Positions 14,545 to 24,066 are shown, numbered from the stretch's first letter. The stretch is DNA of 62,320 nt from Candidatus Poribacteria bacterium (GCA_003635185.1 PYJA01000041.1:1-62320); one strand, 5' to 3'. Notes: a model not told the origin generated them from the letters alone. Made by a program: numbers and translations.

Positions 14545-14584
14545 CTATCAGATATAGTGTGACTTCTCACACTATATCTGATAG
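14545..14584. repeat. Perfect 18-bp stem-loop with CTTC tetraloop
   Basis: CTATCAGATATAGTGTGA-CTTC-TCACACTATATCTGATAG. No T-run follows, and it lies 115 bp before the dehydrogenase gene, so it is not an obvious terminator. It could be an operator palindrome or a small mobile repeat. Confidence 0.8.
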
Positions 14585-14699
14585 ATAAAGAATATGCACA
14601 AACTTATTTTCGACTGAAATAATAAGCGCGACAAACAGCAGAACTACTGCGCGTTCATCTAACTTTGAACCGCAACAAACAGAAAGGAAATTAACGAAT

Positions 14700-15731
14700 A
14701 TGCCAAGAGAACTCATCGCACCTGCTCAAGAACAGGTCACTTTCCGAGAATATGAAAGTCCACCCTTACAAGCAAATCAAATTCGAGTCAAAAGCCAGTT
14801 TGGTGCTGCCAAACACGGTTCAGAAATGGCATCGTATAAGGGCTATGCAGGCCCACGCGGTGGCTACGATGGAGAATATAAGATTTTCCGGGCAAACGGT
14901 TCTGGGATGGTTCACTATCCTTCAGGACTTGGGAACATGTGTGTTGGCGAAGTAATAGAGATTGGATCGGACGTTACCGATATTGAGGTCGGAGAGCGAG
15001 TCTTTCGGCACAGTTCCTTTCGCGAGGAGCATGTTTGGGGTGCAGCAGGTACCCGAAAACTGCCGGATGGTGTGCATTGGCAGGCGGCTGTCTGCCTCGA
15101 TCCGACAGATTTTGCTTTGGGCGCGGTGCGCGACGGTCATGTCCGACTTGGTGATGCAGTGGCAGTTTTCGGACTCGGTGGAATTGGGCTGATGGCACTG
15201 CAGCTTGCGAAGTTGGCGGGTGCATACCCGGTAATTGGCATCGATCCACTTGAGTTGCGCCGCAATGTAGCCCTTGAATGTGGTGCTGATATGGTCATTG
15301 ACCCTACAGCAGATGACGCAGGTTTAGAAATTAAAAAGGCTACGAACAAACGTGGGGCTGATGTTTGCATTGAATATAGTGGTCATCACATGGCACTTCA
15401 ACATGCTATCCGGGGCGCGGCGTATTTAGGAACAGTTGTTGCTGGAGCATGGCCCGGTATCTACCCAGCAGGATTGGATCTCGGTGCAGAGGCGCATTTC
15501 AATCGTCCGACTATTGTTTTCTCGCGCGCGTGTAGTGAACCAAACCCTGAATATCCGAATTGGAATGAAGGCAGACTCTTTGAAATCAGTTGGCGGCTAC
15601 TTAGCGATGGTAGTCTAAAATCTGAACCGGTTGTTTATCCTATTGTCGCTTTTGATGAACTGTTGGATGAGTATCCGAAGATCGCAACGCATCCGGGCGA
15701 GAATGTAAAGTTAGGTGTCCGATTTGCCTAA
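14700..15731 (+). CDS. Zinc-type alcohol dehydrogenase-like protein (MDR superfamily)
   Basis: The 343-residue product is a medium-chain dehydrogenase/reductase. It has an N-terminal GroES-like domain (LGNMCVGEVIEIGSDVTDIEVGERV) and a Rossmann domain with GLGGIGLMALQLAKLAGA, then GIDPLELRR for the nucleotide ribose. The cysteine that binds catalytic zinc in classic ADHs is not obvious, so this may be a zinc-free reductase. AAAGGAA lies 14-18 nt upstream of ATG 14700. A clear paralogue lies at 57677. Neighbours suggest a role in oxidising sugar-derived or secondary alcohols, but the substrate is not known. Confidence 0.9.
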   Translation: MPRELIAPAQEQVTFREYESPPLQANQIRVKSQFGAAKHGSEMASYKGYAGPRGGYDGEYKIFRANGSGMVHYPSGLGNMCVGEVIEIGSDVTDIEVGERVFRHSSFREEHVWGAAGTRKLPDGVHWQAAVCLDPTDFALGAVRDGHVRLGDAVAVFGLGGIGLMALQLAKLAGAYPVIGIDPLELRRNVALECGADMVIDPTADDAGLEIKKATNKRGADVCIEYSGHHMALQHAIRGAAYLGTVVAGAWPGIYPAGLDLGAEAHFNRPTIVFSRACSEPNPEYPNWNEGRLFEISWRLLSDGSLKSEPVVYPIVAFDELLDEYPKIATHPGENVKLGVRFA

Positions 15732-15809
15732 CAGCGATTTTAGGAGTTTCGCACCTTAGATATTAGGTTTACCAAGTTATTTCCCACTCACCCTGGAGGA
15801 AGGGAAGCC

Positions 15810-16754
15810 ATGACTGCTGGAATTATGCTGGTTTTAATGGGGCTTACATCATCCCAAATTGTTAGCGACAACGTAATGGAAAGCGTTGAGGTAACACCGA
15901 AAATCGAAATCGTAGGAATACCGAGCGAATTTTCTGTTTTCAGACAAGTGGACTGTGACAAATATGTCAAAGTTTTCGGCATCCACATCTTCGCAAGCCA
16001 AACGACCCCTGAAGATAAACTCACTCACGCAGCAAGCGTTTTGGCACAATATCTGGATAATGATGAAAATGGTGTTCCTGACAACACGTTGGTTCTTAGT
16101 CAATTGGTAAGCCGAAATGTCTTCATCATTATGCCCGGAACAGAGGCGGAGATGGAGCAGTTGGAAATGGACCTGATAGCAGAGGCGGGCTATCGATATG
16201 GTCAAGACTTGTATGGCGAAGAAACCAAACCGGATTTCCTTGTTGATGGCAAAATCAACGCACCTGATGGTCATTACTACGATGGCGCATTGGAAGAAAT
16301 CCTGCATCCCATTACACAACATGGTTATGCTAACGCTTATCCCGAGGTGTTCGGGGAGGAACAGGGAACCGTCTTAGCGAAGTGCATGGATGCCGCCCGT
16401 GGCGGATATTTCGAGCAAGTGCCGAAAGGTGGTCCCAAGAGCGGGTATCCGGCTGAAGCTTGGTATCACTATACGGATGAAACCTGTGACTACGGTTGTA
16501 TGGTTACAGAGTATATCTACTGGGCTTTGACATCAATATTGGGAACACAGGACTTTCCAGGGCGACACGAGGCACTCAAGGTCGAATGGGAACTGAATAC
16601 CAGAGAACGGGTAAAAACTGGAGATGCTGCAGTCTATGAACTTCTGACAGACCCTCAGTACAAATTCCCGACCAAAGCACCAGATGGAAACTACAAACCA
16701 TCGGCATTCCCTGTTACAGTTGTTCCTATCATCGCTATTGAAGATGAAAATTAA
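15810..16754 (+). CDS. Protein of unknown function with a calcium-binding-like loop
   Basis: The 314-residue product starts with a moderately hydrophobic stretch (ITGIMLVLMGL-like), which could be a weak signal peptide. LDNDENGVPDN at about residue 82 resembles an EF-hand or dockerin-type calcium loop. The central EEILHPITQHGYANAYP and the Cys-containing ETCDYGCMVTEYIYW look like conserved blocks, possibly metal-binding, but no HExxH is present. I do not recognise the family. ATG 15810 follows GGAGGAAGGGAAG. It is 78 bp downstream of the dehydrogenase gene and may be co-transcribed. Confidence 0.75.
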   Translation: MTAGIMLVLMGLTSSQIVSDNVMESVEVTPKIEIVGIPSEFSVFRQVDCDKYVKVFGIHIFASQTTPEDKLTHAASVLAQYLDNDENGVPDNTLVLSQLVSRNVFIIMPGTEAEMEQLEMDLIAEAGYRYGQDLYGEETKPDFLVDGKINAPDGHYYDGALEEILHPITQHGYANAYPEVFGEEQGTVLAKCMDAARGGYFEQVPKGGPKSGYPAEAWYHYTDETCDYGCMVTEYIYWALTSILGTQDFPGRHEALKVEWELNTRERVKTGDAAVYELLTDPQYKFPTKAPDGNYKPSAFPVTVVPIIAIEDEN

Positions 16755-16830
16755 CGGCAGTAGTAGTGCCTTGTGAAACAAAAGATTGCAGTGTTGTAAC
16801 AGCAGATGAAAGCACATAAGCAAGGACACT

Positions 16831-17820
16831 TTATCGTAATCCTGCTGCTCGCAGCACCGTTTCTTGCACTGTGAACTCGTGATCAAGTGAGCGATCAGGA
16901 GACTTCTCACTTCGAATATCAGCGGCAAACGCTTGAAGGCTTTCAACATAACGCGGGCGTGGCTCTATAGACACTGTTTGCCAACCTTTCGCAAATCCGT
17001 GCCGTTCCTCGTCAAGACACAACCGTAACGCTGGCGGTTCAAGCGGTTCAAGAATAGCACTACCGCGTGTCCCGTAGACTTCCAACCGCCTTGATTTGCC
17101 CGAATCAATTTCTAATGCTGTTGACTCAAGAATCGCCAATGCTCTCGGATATTCAAGGACAGCCGCTGTATTGTTCCGATACCACGGCACATCATGACCA
17201 TCGTGCCGCGAAAATGGTGTCACCCGTGTAGGTCGTCCTAACAATGCCACGATAATATCGGTGAGATGACAGGCGAGGATAAACATAATACCGCCAGAGT
17301 GTTCACCGAGCGAATCCCAACGTTGCCAATGCGCATCGTTGGAACGCCCTGATGAGATGCGTCCGCGAACAGAAAAAATTTCACCGAGTTTACCGGAATT
17401 CGCCCAATCAAGAATAAACTGAAAACCAGCATTGTATCTGAACATATAACCGAGTTGAACGAGCAACTTTTTGTCACGTGCAATATCTAAAACTTCTCGA
17501 AACGCGTCAAGGTCATCACCAGCTGGTTTGTCAAACCAGACATGCTTGCCGTGTTCAAGAATCTCCTTTGCAAAGGTGAGGTTCTGTGACACACGTCCCT
17601 GTGCCGCAACCCCAACGATTGTTTCGTCTTCAAGTATTTCTTCTTTGGAGGTAAACCAGTGAACACCGTCATAGATAGCACTTTGACCAAGGGTTCCTCT
17701 GACTTCTGGTGATGGCTCAAAGACACCAGCGAACTCAATTTCGTCACTTTCCTTCATCACGCGGGCTTTTCCCCCAGCATGGTCGTGGGAAATACCGTAT
17801 TGTGCAAGTCTTATTTTCAC
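16831..17820 (-). CDS. Gfo/Idh/MocA-family oxidoreductase
   Basis: The start is GTG 17820, six nt after AAGGAG; the ATG at 17838 lies upstream of that site and is unlikely. The 329-residue product has the N-terminal NAD(P)-binding domain, with the conserved DKP motif in GKHVWFDKPAGDD where EKP is usual. The C-terminal beta-sheet domain includes GGIMFILACHLTDIIVALLG, with a His in the position that often takes part in catalysis. Family members oxidise or reduce sugars and cyclitols. Two more members are encoded at 48036 and 51151. Confidence 0.92.
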   Translation of the reverse strand: MKIRLAQYGISHDHAGGKARVMKESDEIEFAGVFEPSPEVRGTLGQSAIYDGVHWFTSKEEILEDETIVGVAAQGRVSQNLTFAKEILEHGKHVWFDKPAGDDLDAFREVLDIARDKKLLVQLGYMFRYNAGFQFILDWANSGKLGEIFSVRGRISSGRSNDAHWQRWDSLGEHSGGIMFILACHLTDIIVALLGRPTRVTPFSRHDGHDVPWYRNNTAAVLEYPRALAILESTALEIDSGKSRRLEVYGTRGSAILEPLEPPALRLCLDEERHGFAKGWQTVSIEPRPRYVESLQAFAADIRSEKSPDRSLDHEFTVQETVLRAAGLR

Positions 17821-18050
17821 GTTTTTCTCCTTAAACATCGGGTAGGTTTTGACATGATTTTACCATATAGTCCACATTGGTTGGTGCAAAAAATGAGTGC
17901 AAATTTTGGCTATTTGTGCTAAACTCTGTTAATGGCGGTCAACAAAGGTAGATTGCTTGTAATTCATGGACATATCCTTTATGATGTTGGTAGCATTTCA
18001 ATTTTACGCCCGTAGTCAAATTTTAGAAGATTCTGTTGAAAACTGAACTA

Positions 18051-18323
18051 ATGCAACTCCAGTTCTACACGAAACCTGATTGCCCACTCTGTGACGAGGC
18101 AAAAATCGTGCTGCAAAGCATCAGTGCGAAAACATCGTTTGTTACAATAGAGGAAATTGACATCACGAAAAATCTGGGATTATTCACAAAATATAAACAT
18201 CAGATTCCTGTGCTTGAGTTGGATGGACAACAACTTTTTGTGCATCGTATCACCTATTGGAAGTTAATATGGAGACTGCGGTGGTACTGGATTCGGAGAT
18301 TTTTAGCGAGGCTTACAAACTAA
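18051..18323 (+). CDS. Glutaredoxin-like protein (CPLC motif)
   Basis: The 90-residue product starts MQLQFYTKPDCPLCDEAKIVL, a thioredoxin-fold N-terminus with a CPLC redox motif, and has the cis-Pro in QIPVLELDG. The C-terminus is rich in Trp and Arg and seems unusual. A TTG at 18036 would add five residues. Such small proteins reduce disulfides or bind glutathione. It lies just before the gamma-glutamyltransferase gene, so both may act on glutathione or related thiols; this is inference. Confidence 0.82.
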   Translation: MQLQFYTKPDCPLCDEAKIVLQSISAKTSFVTIEEIDITKNLGLFTKYKHQIPVLELDGQQLFVHRITYWKLIWRLRWYWIRRFLARLTN

Positions 18324-18352
18324 AACCTGCTATAGAAAACAAGGAGATAAGC

Positions 18353-19972
18353 ATGGCTTTTCCATCACACGGGACAACACACCGATCCACTGTAACAGGG
18401 ACACGCGGCATGGTAACAAGTGCACATCCGCTTGCAAGTCTGGCTGGTGCACGTATGTTGCTTGCTGGAGGTAATGCGTTTGATGCTGCCGTTGCTGTCG
18501 CTTCTACTCTTAATGTTGTTGAACCTTATATGTCGGGTATTGCAGGCAACGGATATATGTTGCTCTATAGTGCGAAGGAAAAAGCACACCGCGTAATAGA
18601 TTATCTTGGCACTGCCCCTTATGCAGCGACGCTTGATGTTTACCCGACACTTGAGAGTCAACAGGTTGGCATTCGTGCAGGGATGGTGCCGGGTGGATGT
18701 GGTGGGTGGCTTGCTCTCTTAGACCGCTATGGCAGTATGGATCGTGCCGACATCTTTGCCCCGGCGATTGAATCCGCAGAGAACGGATACGCCGTCACTG
18801 TCAAAAATGCGGAATTCATCGCAGGTGCACGCCCCTATCTCTCCGAAAGAGCTGAGGAAGTTATTGCCTCACGAGGAAGAACACCGCATCCCGGTGAGCT
18901 TTTGGTACAAAAGGATCTCGCCCAAACGTTCCGAACGGTTGTAGAAGGCGGGGCAGAAGCATTCTACCGCGGTGAGATTGCCAAAGAAATTGTCCGTTTT
19001 TCTGAAGAGACTGATGGGCTGATTACCGAAAAGGATTTGGCTGACTTTGAAGTGGAATGGCAGGAACCTATCTCTGTTAATTACAAAAATTATGAGGTCT
19101 ACTGTCCACCGCCGCCGTGTTCTGGTTTTCAATATCTGGAAACACTGAATATTTTAGAGAACGATGCCCTCAGTGAACTTGGACACAATACTCCAGAATA
19201 CCTGCATCTACTCATTGAAGCGATTAAATTAGCGAGTGCAGATAGAGCTGAATACGCCCCGCGTCCGAACCCACCGATTGAACGCTTATTGTCTAAAGAC
19301 TATGCGCATGCACAACGCGAACGAATTAGTGAACAAGCCGCAGTCAGCGGTGGTGAACGCTGGTCAAAGGATAAACTCCCCGGTGAAATTCTTGCTAACG
19401 ACTGGACAACCGAATGCACAACACACTTTGACACCGCTGATGCGGAGGGCAATATCGTCGCTGTGACTCAGAGTCTTGGTCAACCCTTCGGCTCAGGTGT
19501 AATCCTCGGCTCAACAGGAATGTTTCTCAACAATTTCATGAATTGGTTTGATAGGATTCCAGAGAGTCCGAATGTCGTAGGACCGCATAAACGGATAGAG
19601 ATGTGTATGTCACCGTGCCAAGTTTGGAAGAATGGTAACCCCTTCGCAGCAATTGGTACTCCCGGAAGCCACGGTATCCTTCAGACAACGCTCCAAATGG
19701 TTTTAAATCTGATTGAACACGGAATGAACGTACAGGCGGCGATTGAGGCACCACGTATCCGGTTGGTAAAACCCGGTACGCATGTCAGTGTGGAGGGGCG
19801 TATTCCTGTTGTGGTACGTGCTGCGTTAGAAGCACGCGGGCATGATGTAGAGGTGTTGCCCGACTGGACAGCAACCGTCGGAGGTGGACACGGTATCGCT
19901 TTTGATCCCGAAGAAGGAAGTTTTATGGGCGGTGCCGACCCGCGGCGTGATGGATACGCGATAGGGGTGTAA
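18353..19972 (+). CDS. Gamma-glutamyltransferase family protein
   Basis: ATG 18353 follows AAGGAGA; upstream in-frame codons overlap the glutaredoxin gene. The 539-residue product has GGT landmarks: GMVTSAHPLASLAGARML, GGNAFDAAVAVA, and MVPGGCGGW. The autoprocessing site is TTHFDTADAEGN, in which the second Thr (about residue 356) becomes the N-terminal nucleophile. SLGQPFGSG and GTPGSHGILQT form the small-subunit active site. No signal peptide is seen, unlike periplasmic GGTs. It cleaves gamma-glutamyl bonds, for example of glutathione. It is one base from the Nudix gene and probably in one operon with it. Confidence 0.95.
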   Translation: MAFPSHGTTHRSTVTGTRGMVTSAHPLASLAGARMLLAGGNAFDAAVAVASTLNVVEPYMSGIAGNGYMLLYSAKEKAHRVIDYLGTAPYAATLDVYPTLESQQVGIRAGMVPGGCGGWLALLDRYGSMDRADIFAPAIESAENGYAVTVKNAEFIAGARPYLSERAEEVIASRGRTPHPGELLVQKDLAQTFRTVVEGGAEAFYRGEIAKEIVRFSEETDGLITEKDLADFEVEWQEPISVNYKNYEVYCPPPPCSGFQYLETLNILENDALSELGHNTPEYLHLLIEAIKLASADRAEYAPRPNPPIERLLSKDYAHAQRERISEQAAVSGGERWSKDKLPGEILANDWTTECTTHFDTADAEGNIVAVTQSLGQPFGSGVILGSTGMFLNNFMNWFDRIPESPNVVGPHKRIEMCMSPCQVWKNGNPFAAIGTPGSHGILQTTLQMVLNLIEHGMNVQAAIEAPRIRLVKPGTHVSVEGRIPVVVRAALEARGHDVEVLPDWTATVGGGHGIAFDPEEGSFMGGADPRRDGYAIGV

Positions 19973-19973
19973 A

Positions 19974-20423
19974 ATGAATCATCCGAAACATATTGTTGCT
20001 GTCTCTGGAATGATAAGTCATCCAGATGGAAAGGTCCTGCTCATACGCGGTCCACGCCGTGGCTGGGAGTTTCCGGGTGGTCAAGTCGAAGAAGGTGAAA
20101 ACCTGATTGAAGCATTGCAACGTGAAATTAAAGAAGAGTCGGGAGTTACTGCATCAATTGGATCATTGGTTGGTGTTTACTCAAATATCAAAACGCCTAC
20201 AAAATTAGCATTTGGCTTCTTAGCAGATTACGTCTGTGGTGAATTGACAACGAGCGACGAGAGTCTGCAAACCGAATGGGTGACACGCCACTCTGCTCTA
20301 CAACGTGTATCAAACCCGATTGTTTATGATAGAATGAAAGATATGTTTGATTTTTCGGGGCAGGTTATTTATCGCGTATACACCTCAGACCCGTATCAGG
20401 TATGTAAGCAATGTTTTCTGTGA
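19974..20423 (+). CDS. Nudix hydrolase
   Basis: The 149-residue product has a complete Nudix box, GGQVEEGENLIEALQREIKE continuing ESGV, matching GX5EX7REUXEEXGU. Nudix enzymes cleave nucleoside diphosphates linked to other groups, with Mg bound by the box glutamates. The preceding RGPRRGWEFP is typical of MutT/ADP-ribose-type members. The ATG starts one base after the stop of the gamma-glutamyltransferase gene, implying coupled translation. The C-terminus (CKQCFL) is unusual. Confidence 0.94.
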   Translation: MNHPKHIVAVSGMISHPDGKVLLIRGPRRGWEFPGGQVEEGENLIEALQREIKEESGVTASIGSLVGVYSNIKTPTKLAFGFLADYVCGELTTSDESLQTEWVTRHSALQRVSNPIVYDRMKDMFDFSGQVIYRVYTSDPYQVCKQCFL

Positions 20424-20477
20424 AATTAAATGTGGCAGTTATTGAAAATGTTCTAAAATTAAATATCAGGAGGGAAT

Positions 20478-21527
20478 ATGAAAAGAACCCGTGTCTTAAG
20501 AAATTTGATTCTAATGGGAATAGGATTGTTATTAATTTGTGGGTGTGAAAGAATTCAGGACGTAATACCTACTGAACCACCAAGCGAAATGGAAATCACT
20601 CCACTTCGTGTAACAATGATATATCCAAGTGATTGTGTTGGTAGTGCTGCGTACTGTGATACTTTCCATGACGGAGTAAAGACTTCTGAAAAAGAACTTG
20701 GAATTACGCTAACTGAAGTCAACGGTATGGAAAACGATCCCATTGCGACAGAGATGCTCATCAGAGATGCCGCACAGAACTCAGAACTCGTTTTAATAGC
20801 CGGTTATCAGATGGGAGACCTGCTTGCTCGTGTAGCACCAGAATATCCGGATGTTAAGTTTGCAATTTTTGATGTTGTGCTTGATATTCCAAATGTGGCT
20901 TCTGTGAACTATCAATCTAACGAAGGTTCGTTTCTGGTCGGTGCAATTGCAGCTTTAAAATCGGAGAGTGGCAAAATCGGCTATATCGGCGGTGCGGATG
21001 TTCCGCTATTACAAGAATTTGAAGCAGGCTACGTTGCTGGGATTTATGCTATCAATCCAGATGCGGAAGTTACCGTTGAATACATCAGTAAAGATGCGAC
21101 GGGTTTTGGCCAACCTGAAAAAGCGAAAGAACTGGCGTTAGCACAATATGAAAGTGGAGTAGATGTTATTTACGTCGCTGCTGGCGGATCCGGTCAAGGG
21201 GTACTTGAAGCAGCACAGGAACGACAAAAATTTATCATTTGGGTTGATTCCAACGGCAACCATCTCGCCCCAGGACTTGTTTTGACAAGTATGACAAAAG
21301 AGATTTCGGCTTCTGTGTTGCGTATCATCCAAGAAACCGTTGAGGATAATTTTATGGCAGGTATCCGTTACTTTGGTATAGCAGATGGCGGTGTCAGCTA
21401 TGCTGTTGATGAACACAATCAACCGCTGCTTTCAGATGAGGACATAGCAACTGTTGAGGGGTTGAAAGCAAAAGTTATTGCTGGTGAAATTGTTGTACCA
21501 AATACAGTTTCCCTACCACATGAATAA
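20478..21527 (+). CDS. BMP-family (PnrA-like) substrate-binding lipoprotein
   Basis: The 349-residue product begins with a lipoprotein signal (LILMGIGLLLICGC, Cys23). A periplasmic-binding fold follows, of the basic membrane protein/PnrA family that binds purine nucleosides. Features are the first strand VTMIYPSDC, FHDGVKTSEKELGI, YQSNEGSFLVGAIAALKS and GKIGYIGGADVPLLQEFEAGY. A GGAGGG site precedes the ATG. No permease or ATPase gene is adjacent, so it may serve a distant transporter or act alone as a sensor. Confidence 0.9.
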   Translation: MKRTRVLRNLILMGIGLLLICGCERIQDVIPTEPPSEMEITPLRVTMIYPSDCVGSAAYCDTFHDGVKTSEKELGITLTEVNGMENDPIATEMLIRDAAQNSELVLIAGYQMGDLLARVAPEYPDVKFAIFDVVLDIPNVASVNYQSNEGSFLVGAIAALKSESGKIGYIGGADVPLLQEFEAGYVAGIYAINPDAEVTVEYISKDATGFGQPEKAKELALAQYESGVDVIYVAAGGSGQGVLEAAQERQKFIIWVDSNGNHLAPGLVLTSMTKEISASVLRIIQETVEDNFMAGIRYFGIADGGVSYAVDEHNQPLLSDEDIATVEGLKAKVIAGEIVVPNTVSLPHE

Positions 21528-21531
21528 CTTT

Positions 21532-21690
21532 TAATATTACTCAAATTGCTATCTATAAGATTTTAGACCTGCAAACACCGTTTTTTATAGAAGGATCTAT
21601 TTTCGCAAAATTCCGTAGCAATTTAGTTTGCGTCTTCACAGGCACAATCTAACAGATTATCCTACTATGTGGCAACTTAGGTTAATATAG
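21532..21690. repeat. MITE-like repeat, copy 2
   Basis: About 160 bp with imperfect terminal inverted repeats (ATATTACTCAAATTGCTAT and its counterpart GTGGCAACTTAGGTTAATAT). The left half shares TGCTATCTATAAGATTTTAG with the repeat at 32524. No gene is visible in the 21528-21823 gap apart from this element. Confidence 0.7.
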
Positions 21691-21823
21691 TCAGGATTTA
21701 CGTATTTTTCTTAAAGTCCCACTGATAAGGGATTTAGGAGTAAAAACTCAAATAATGACTTTTTTGATGAAATATATTGTTGATGGACGCGATTTACGCC
21801 CGTCCTGAATAAGGAGAGTATAT

Positions 21824-22123
21824 ATGGTTGAACATATTGTCCTACTCAAGTTGAAGTCGGAGGTCACCTCAGCGCAATTAGACGCTTTGCCTGATGCCTT
21901 ATTGCAAATGGCTGATGAAATACCTGGCATTGAATCCATAACTGCTGGCACGAACAACAGCCCGGAAGGTAAAAGTCAGGGATATACCTACGGTTTTATC
22001 GTGCGATTTGCAGACGAGGCGGCGCGAGACGCGTATCTGCCGCATCCTTTTCACCGTAAGGTGGCAGGCGAACACATTCGACCACTTGTTGAGGATGTTT
22101 TAGTTTTTGATTATTCGGTTTAA
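21824..22123 (+). CDS. Dabb-family (stress-responsive alpha/beta barrel) protein
   Basis: The 99-residue product matches the dimeric A/B barrel family: it starts MVEHIVLLKLKSEVTSAQLD and contains YTYGFIVRFADEAARDAYLPHPFHRKV. Members include plant stress proteins and bacterial proteins next to catabolic enzymes; some act as cyclases or isomerases, most are uncharacterised. AAGGAG lies 9 nt upstream. Placed before a sulfatase-like gene, it may belong to the same pathway. Confidence 0.9.
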   Translation: MVEHIVLLKLKSEVTSAQLDALPDALLQMADEIPGIESITAGTNNSPEGKSQGYTYGFIVRFADEAARDAYLPHPFHRKVAGEHIRPLVEDVLVFDYSV

Positions 22124-22194
22124 TTTTAATGATTCAGTGTTGTATAAATTGCAACTAAACTAAAAAGATTTCATAAATTTTTTGGAGGTAATAT

Positions 22195-23583
22195 ATGAGT
22201 TGGAACATTGTAGTAGTTGTTTCAGATACACTTCGGACAGCATATTTAAGCCCTTACGGTAACGATTGGGTTCAGACACCAAATTTGCAGCGTTTTGCCG
22301 AAGAGGGTGTCCGATTTACCAATGCACACCCAGAATGCTTGCCAACAATCCCGACACGGCGCACCTTACATACAGGTAGACGGATTTATCCATTTAGTTC
22401 TTATAATCCCGTCCCGTGGGATAACGTCTATACGCCCGGTTGGCAACCGATGTCTTCGGATGAACCTGCAATCGCAGAGTCCCTCGTCCGAAATGGGTAT
22501 CACACAGGTTTTTTCGCGGATGTGCCACACTATTTTGTGCCGGGGATGAACTTTACACGCGGATTTAGACAGTGGCAGTTTGTCCGCGGACAGGCAGAAG
22601 ACAGATACCGTGGCGGCGCACATGTTGATCCAAAACAGGTCAAACGATATCGTGGGAATGAAGGTAGAATACGTTCTCATATTATGAATGTTCAGCCCGA
22701 ACGCCCGGAGGAAACGTGGCCCACCGCGAGATTGTTTCGTGCTGCAATCGAATTTGTTGAACATAATCATAAAAACACGCCTTTTTATCTATATGTTGAC
22801 GGATTCACACCACACGAAACATGGGAAGCACCTATCCACTACTACGACCTTTACGGTAGCAGAGAAGATCGGGAACCGATCTGTCTCAACCTTCCCTACG
22901 GTTCGCTCAAGGATGAAGAGCTTGAAAATCGCCTGCCGAGTGTTAAGGCAAACTATGCTGGATTGGTGACCCTTGTGGATACGTGGTTTGGCAGGTTAGT
23001 GGATACCATTGATAGACTCGGATTGCGCGACAACACACTGATTATTTTCCTCAGTGACCATGGTACCAATTTCGCTGAGAACCCTGATAAAGCCACAGGA
23101 AAACCAGCTAATTTCATGTATCCCGGCACGATGGATATCCCGCTTTTAGTTCGACATCCTTCTGGTGTTAATGCTGGTACAACGTGTGATGAATTCGTTT
23201 ATACGCTTGATGTACCCGCTACGGTTATGGCAGCAAGCCAAGTTGAACCCGCTGGCGAAATTCAAGGACAGAGTCTACTTCCTCTCGTTGAAGGTAAAAG
23301 CGGATTTACCTCACGTGAATATCTGACCTGTCGTTATGTCAATTCTGTTTGGTATAAAGACGCGAAGAGTTGGTATTTTTCAAGCGTTGATCTCAATAGT
23401 GGCACCCGTCTCTTTGACCTTGAGGGAGATCCAACATGTCAGCAAGACATTGCGGCTCAAGGTGCTGATCGGATTGCACTTGCACATGAACGCATTTTAG
23501 CCGATGCAGGTGGACATCTGCCACACTACAAACGTCAAGGTAGAACGGACGCACTTGGCAGGCCGCAGTTCGCTGAAGAATAA
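22195..23583 (+). CDS. Sulfatase-fold hydrolase with Thr in place of the formylglycine Cys
   Basis: The 462-residue product has the alkaline phosphatase/sulfatase fold: metal ligands in VVSDTLRTAYLSPYGN and LIIFLSDHGTNFAENP, and C-terminal RLFDLEGDPTCQQD. The activation motif, normally C/S-x-P-x-R, reads TIPTR (Thr51 to Arg55). Formylglycine therefore cannot form. Thr is the nucleophile in related phosphodiesterases (NPP type), so it may be a phosphoesterase or phosphotransferase. GGAGG lies before the ATG. No signal peptide is seen. It differs in this from the Cys-type sulfatase at 8334. Confidence 0.9.
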   Translation: MSWNIVVVVSDTLRTAYLSPYGNDWVQTPNLQRFAEEGVRFTNAHPECLPTIPTRRTLHTGRRIYPFSSYNPVPWDNVYTPGWQPMSSDEPAIAESLVRNGYHTGFFADVPHYFVPGMNFTRGFRQWQFVRGQAEDRYRGGAHVDPKQVKRYRGNEGRIRSHIMNVQPERPEETWPTARLFRAAIEFVEHNHKNTPFYLYVDGFTPHETWEAPIHYYDLYGSREDREPICLNLPYGSLKDEELENRLPSVKANYAGLVTLVDTWFGRLVDTIDRLGLRDNTLIIFLSDHGTNFAENPDKATGKPANFMYPGTMDIPLLVRHPSGVNAGTTCDEFVYTLDVPATVMAASQVEPAGEIQGQSLLPLVEGKSGFTSREYLTCRYVNSVWYKDAKSWYFSSVDLNSGTRLFDLEGDPTCQQDIAAQGADRIALAHERILADAGGHLPHYKRQGRTDALGRPQFAEE

Positions 23584-23619
23584 TAATTTTGGATAGAGCG
23601 GTTTGCACAGAATGGAAAC

Positions 23620-24018
23620 ATGAACATCATTACAAAAGAAATTCAGTTTCATTGGAGCGTTGTGCAACCGCTCTTTTCAATTCGTAATGAGAAAGAATAT
23701 GATAAAGCCGTTGCAACATTAAACGAGTTGATTGACGAAGTGGGTACCAATGAAAAACACCCACTCTATGAACTCCTTGATACGCTGGGCACCGTCGTCC
23801 ATGCTTATGAAGAGAAACATCATCCAATTCCTGACTGTAGTGGTATTGAAGCATTAAAATTCTTAATGGAGGAACATCAACTTGAACCTTCAGATTTGCC
23901 TGAGCTCGGTACCTCAGATACCGTTTTGGAAATTCTTGAAGGTGAACGTGATTTAACAGTCAAACACATTCACGCTTTAGCAGCACGGTTTCAGGTTGCC
24001 CCCGCAGTGTTTGTATAA
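23620..24018 (+). CDS. HigA-like antitoxin/HTH regulator without a visible toxin partner
   Basis: The 132-residue product resembles COG5499-type antitoxins. A helical N-terminal region (NEKEYDKAVATLNELIDEVG, EEKHHPIPD) is followed by a C-terminal helix-turn-helix (ALKFLMEEHQLEPSDLPELG, TVLEILEGERDLTVKHIHAL). Such genes usually follow a HigB-type toxin gene, but the upstream gene here is a sulfatase-like gene 36 bp away. It is therefore a solitary regulator or remnant of a toxin-antitoxin pair. Confidence 0.85.
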   Translation: MNIITKEIQFHWSVVQPLFSIRNEKEYDKAVATLNELIDEVGTNEKHPLYELLDTLGTVVHAYEEKHHPIPDCSGIEALKFLMEEHQLEPSDLPELGTSDTVLEILEGERDLTVKHIHALAARFQVAPAVFV

Positions 24019-24066
24019 TCATTTAAAATTCGTTTAAGAAACATACAAATGTAAGGAGATTAAGTT

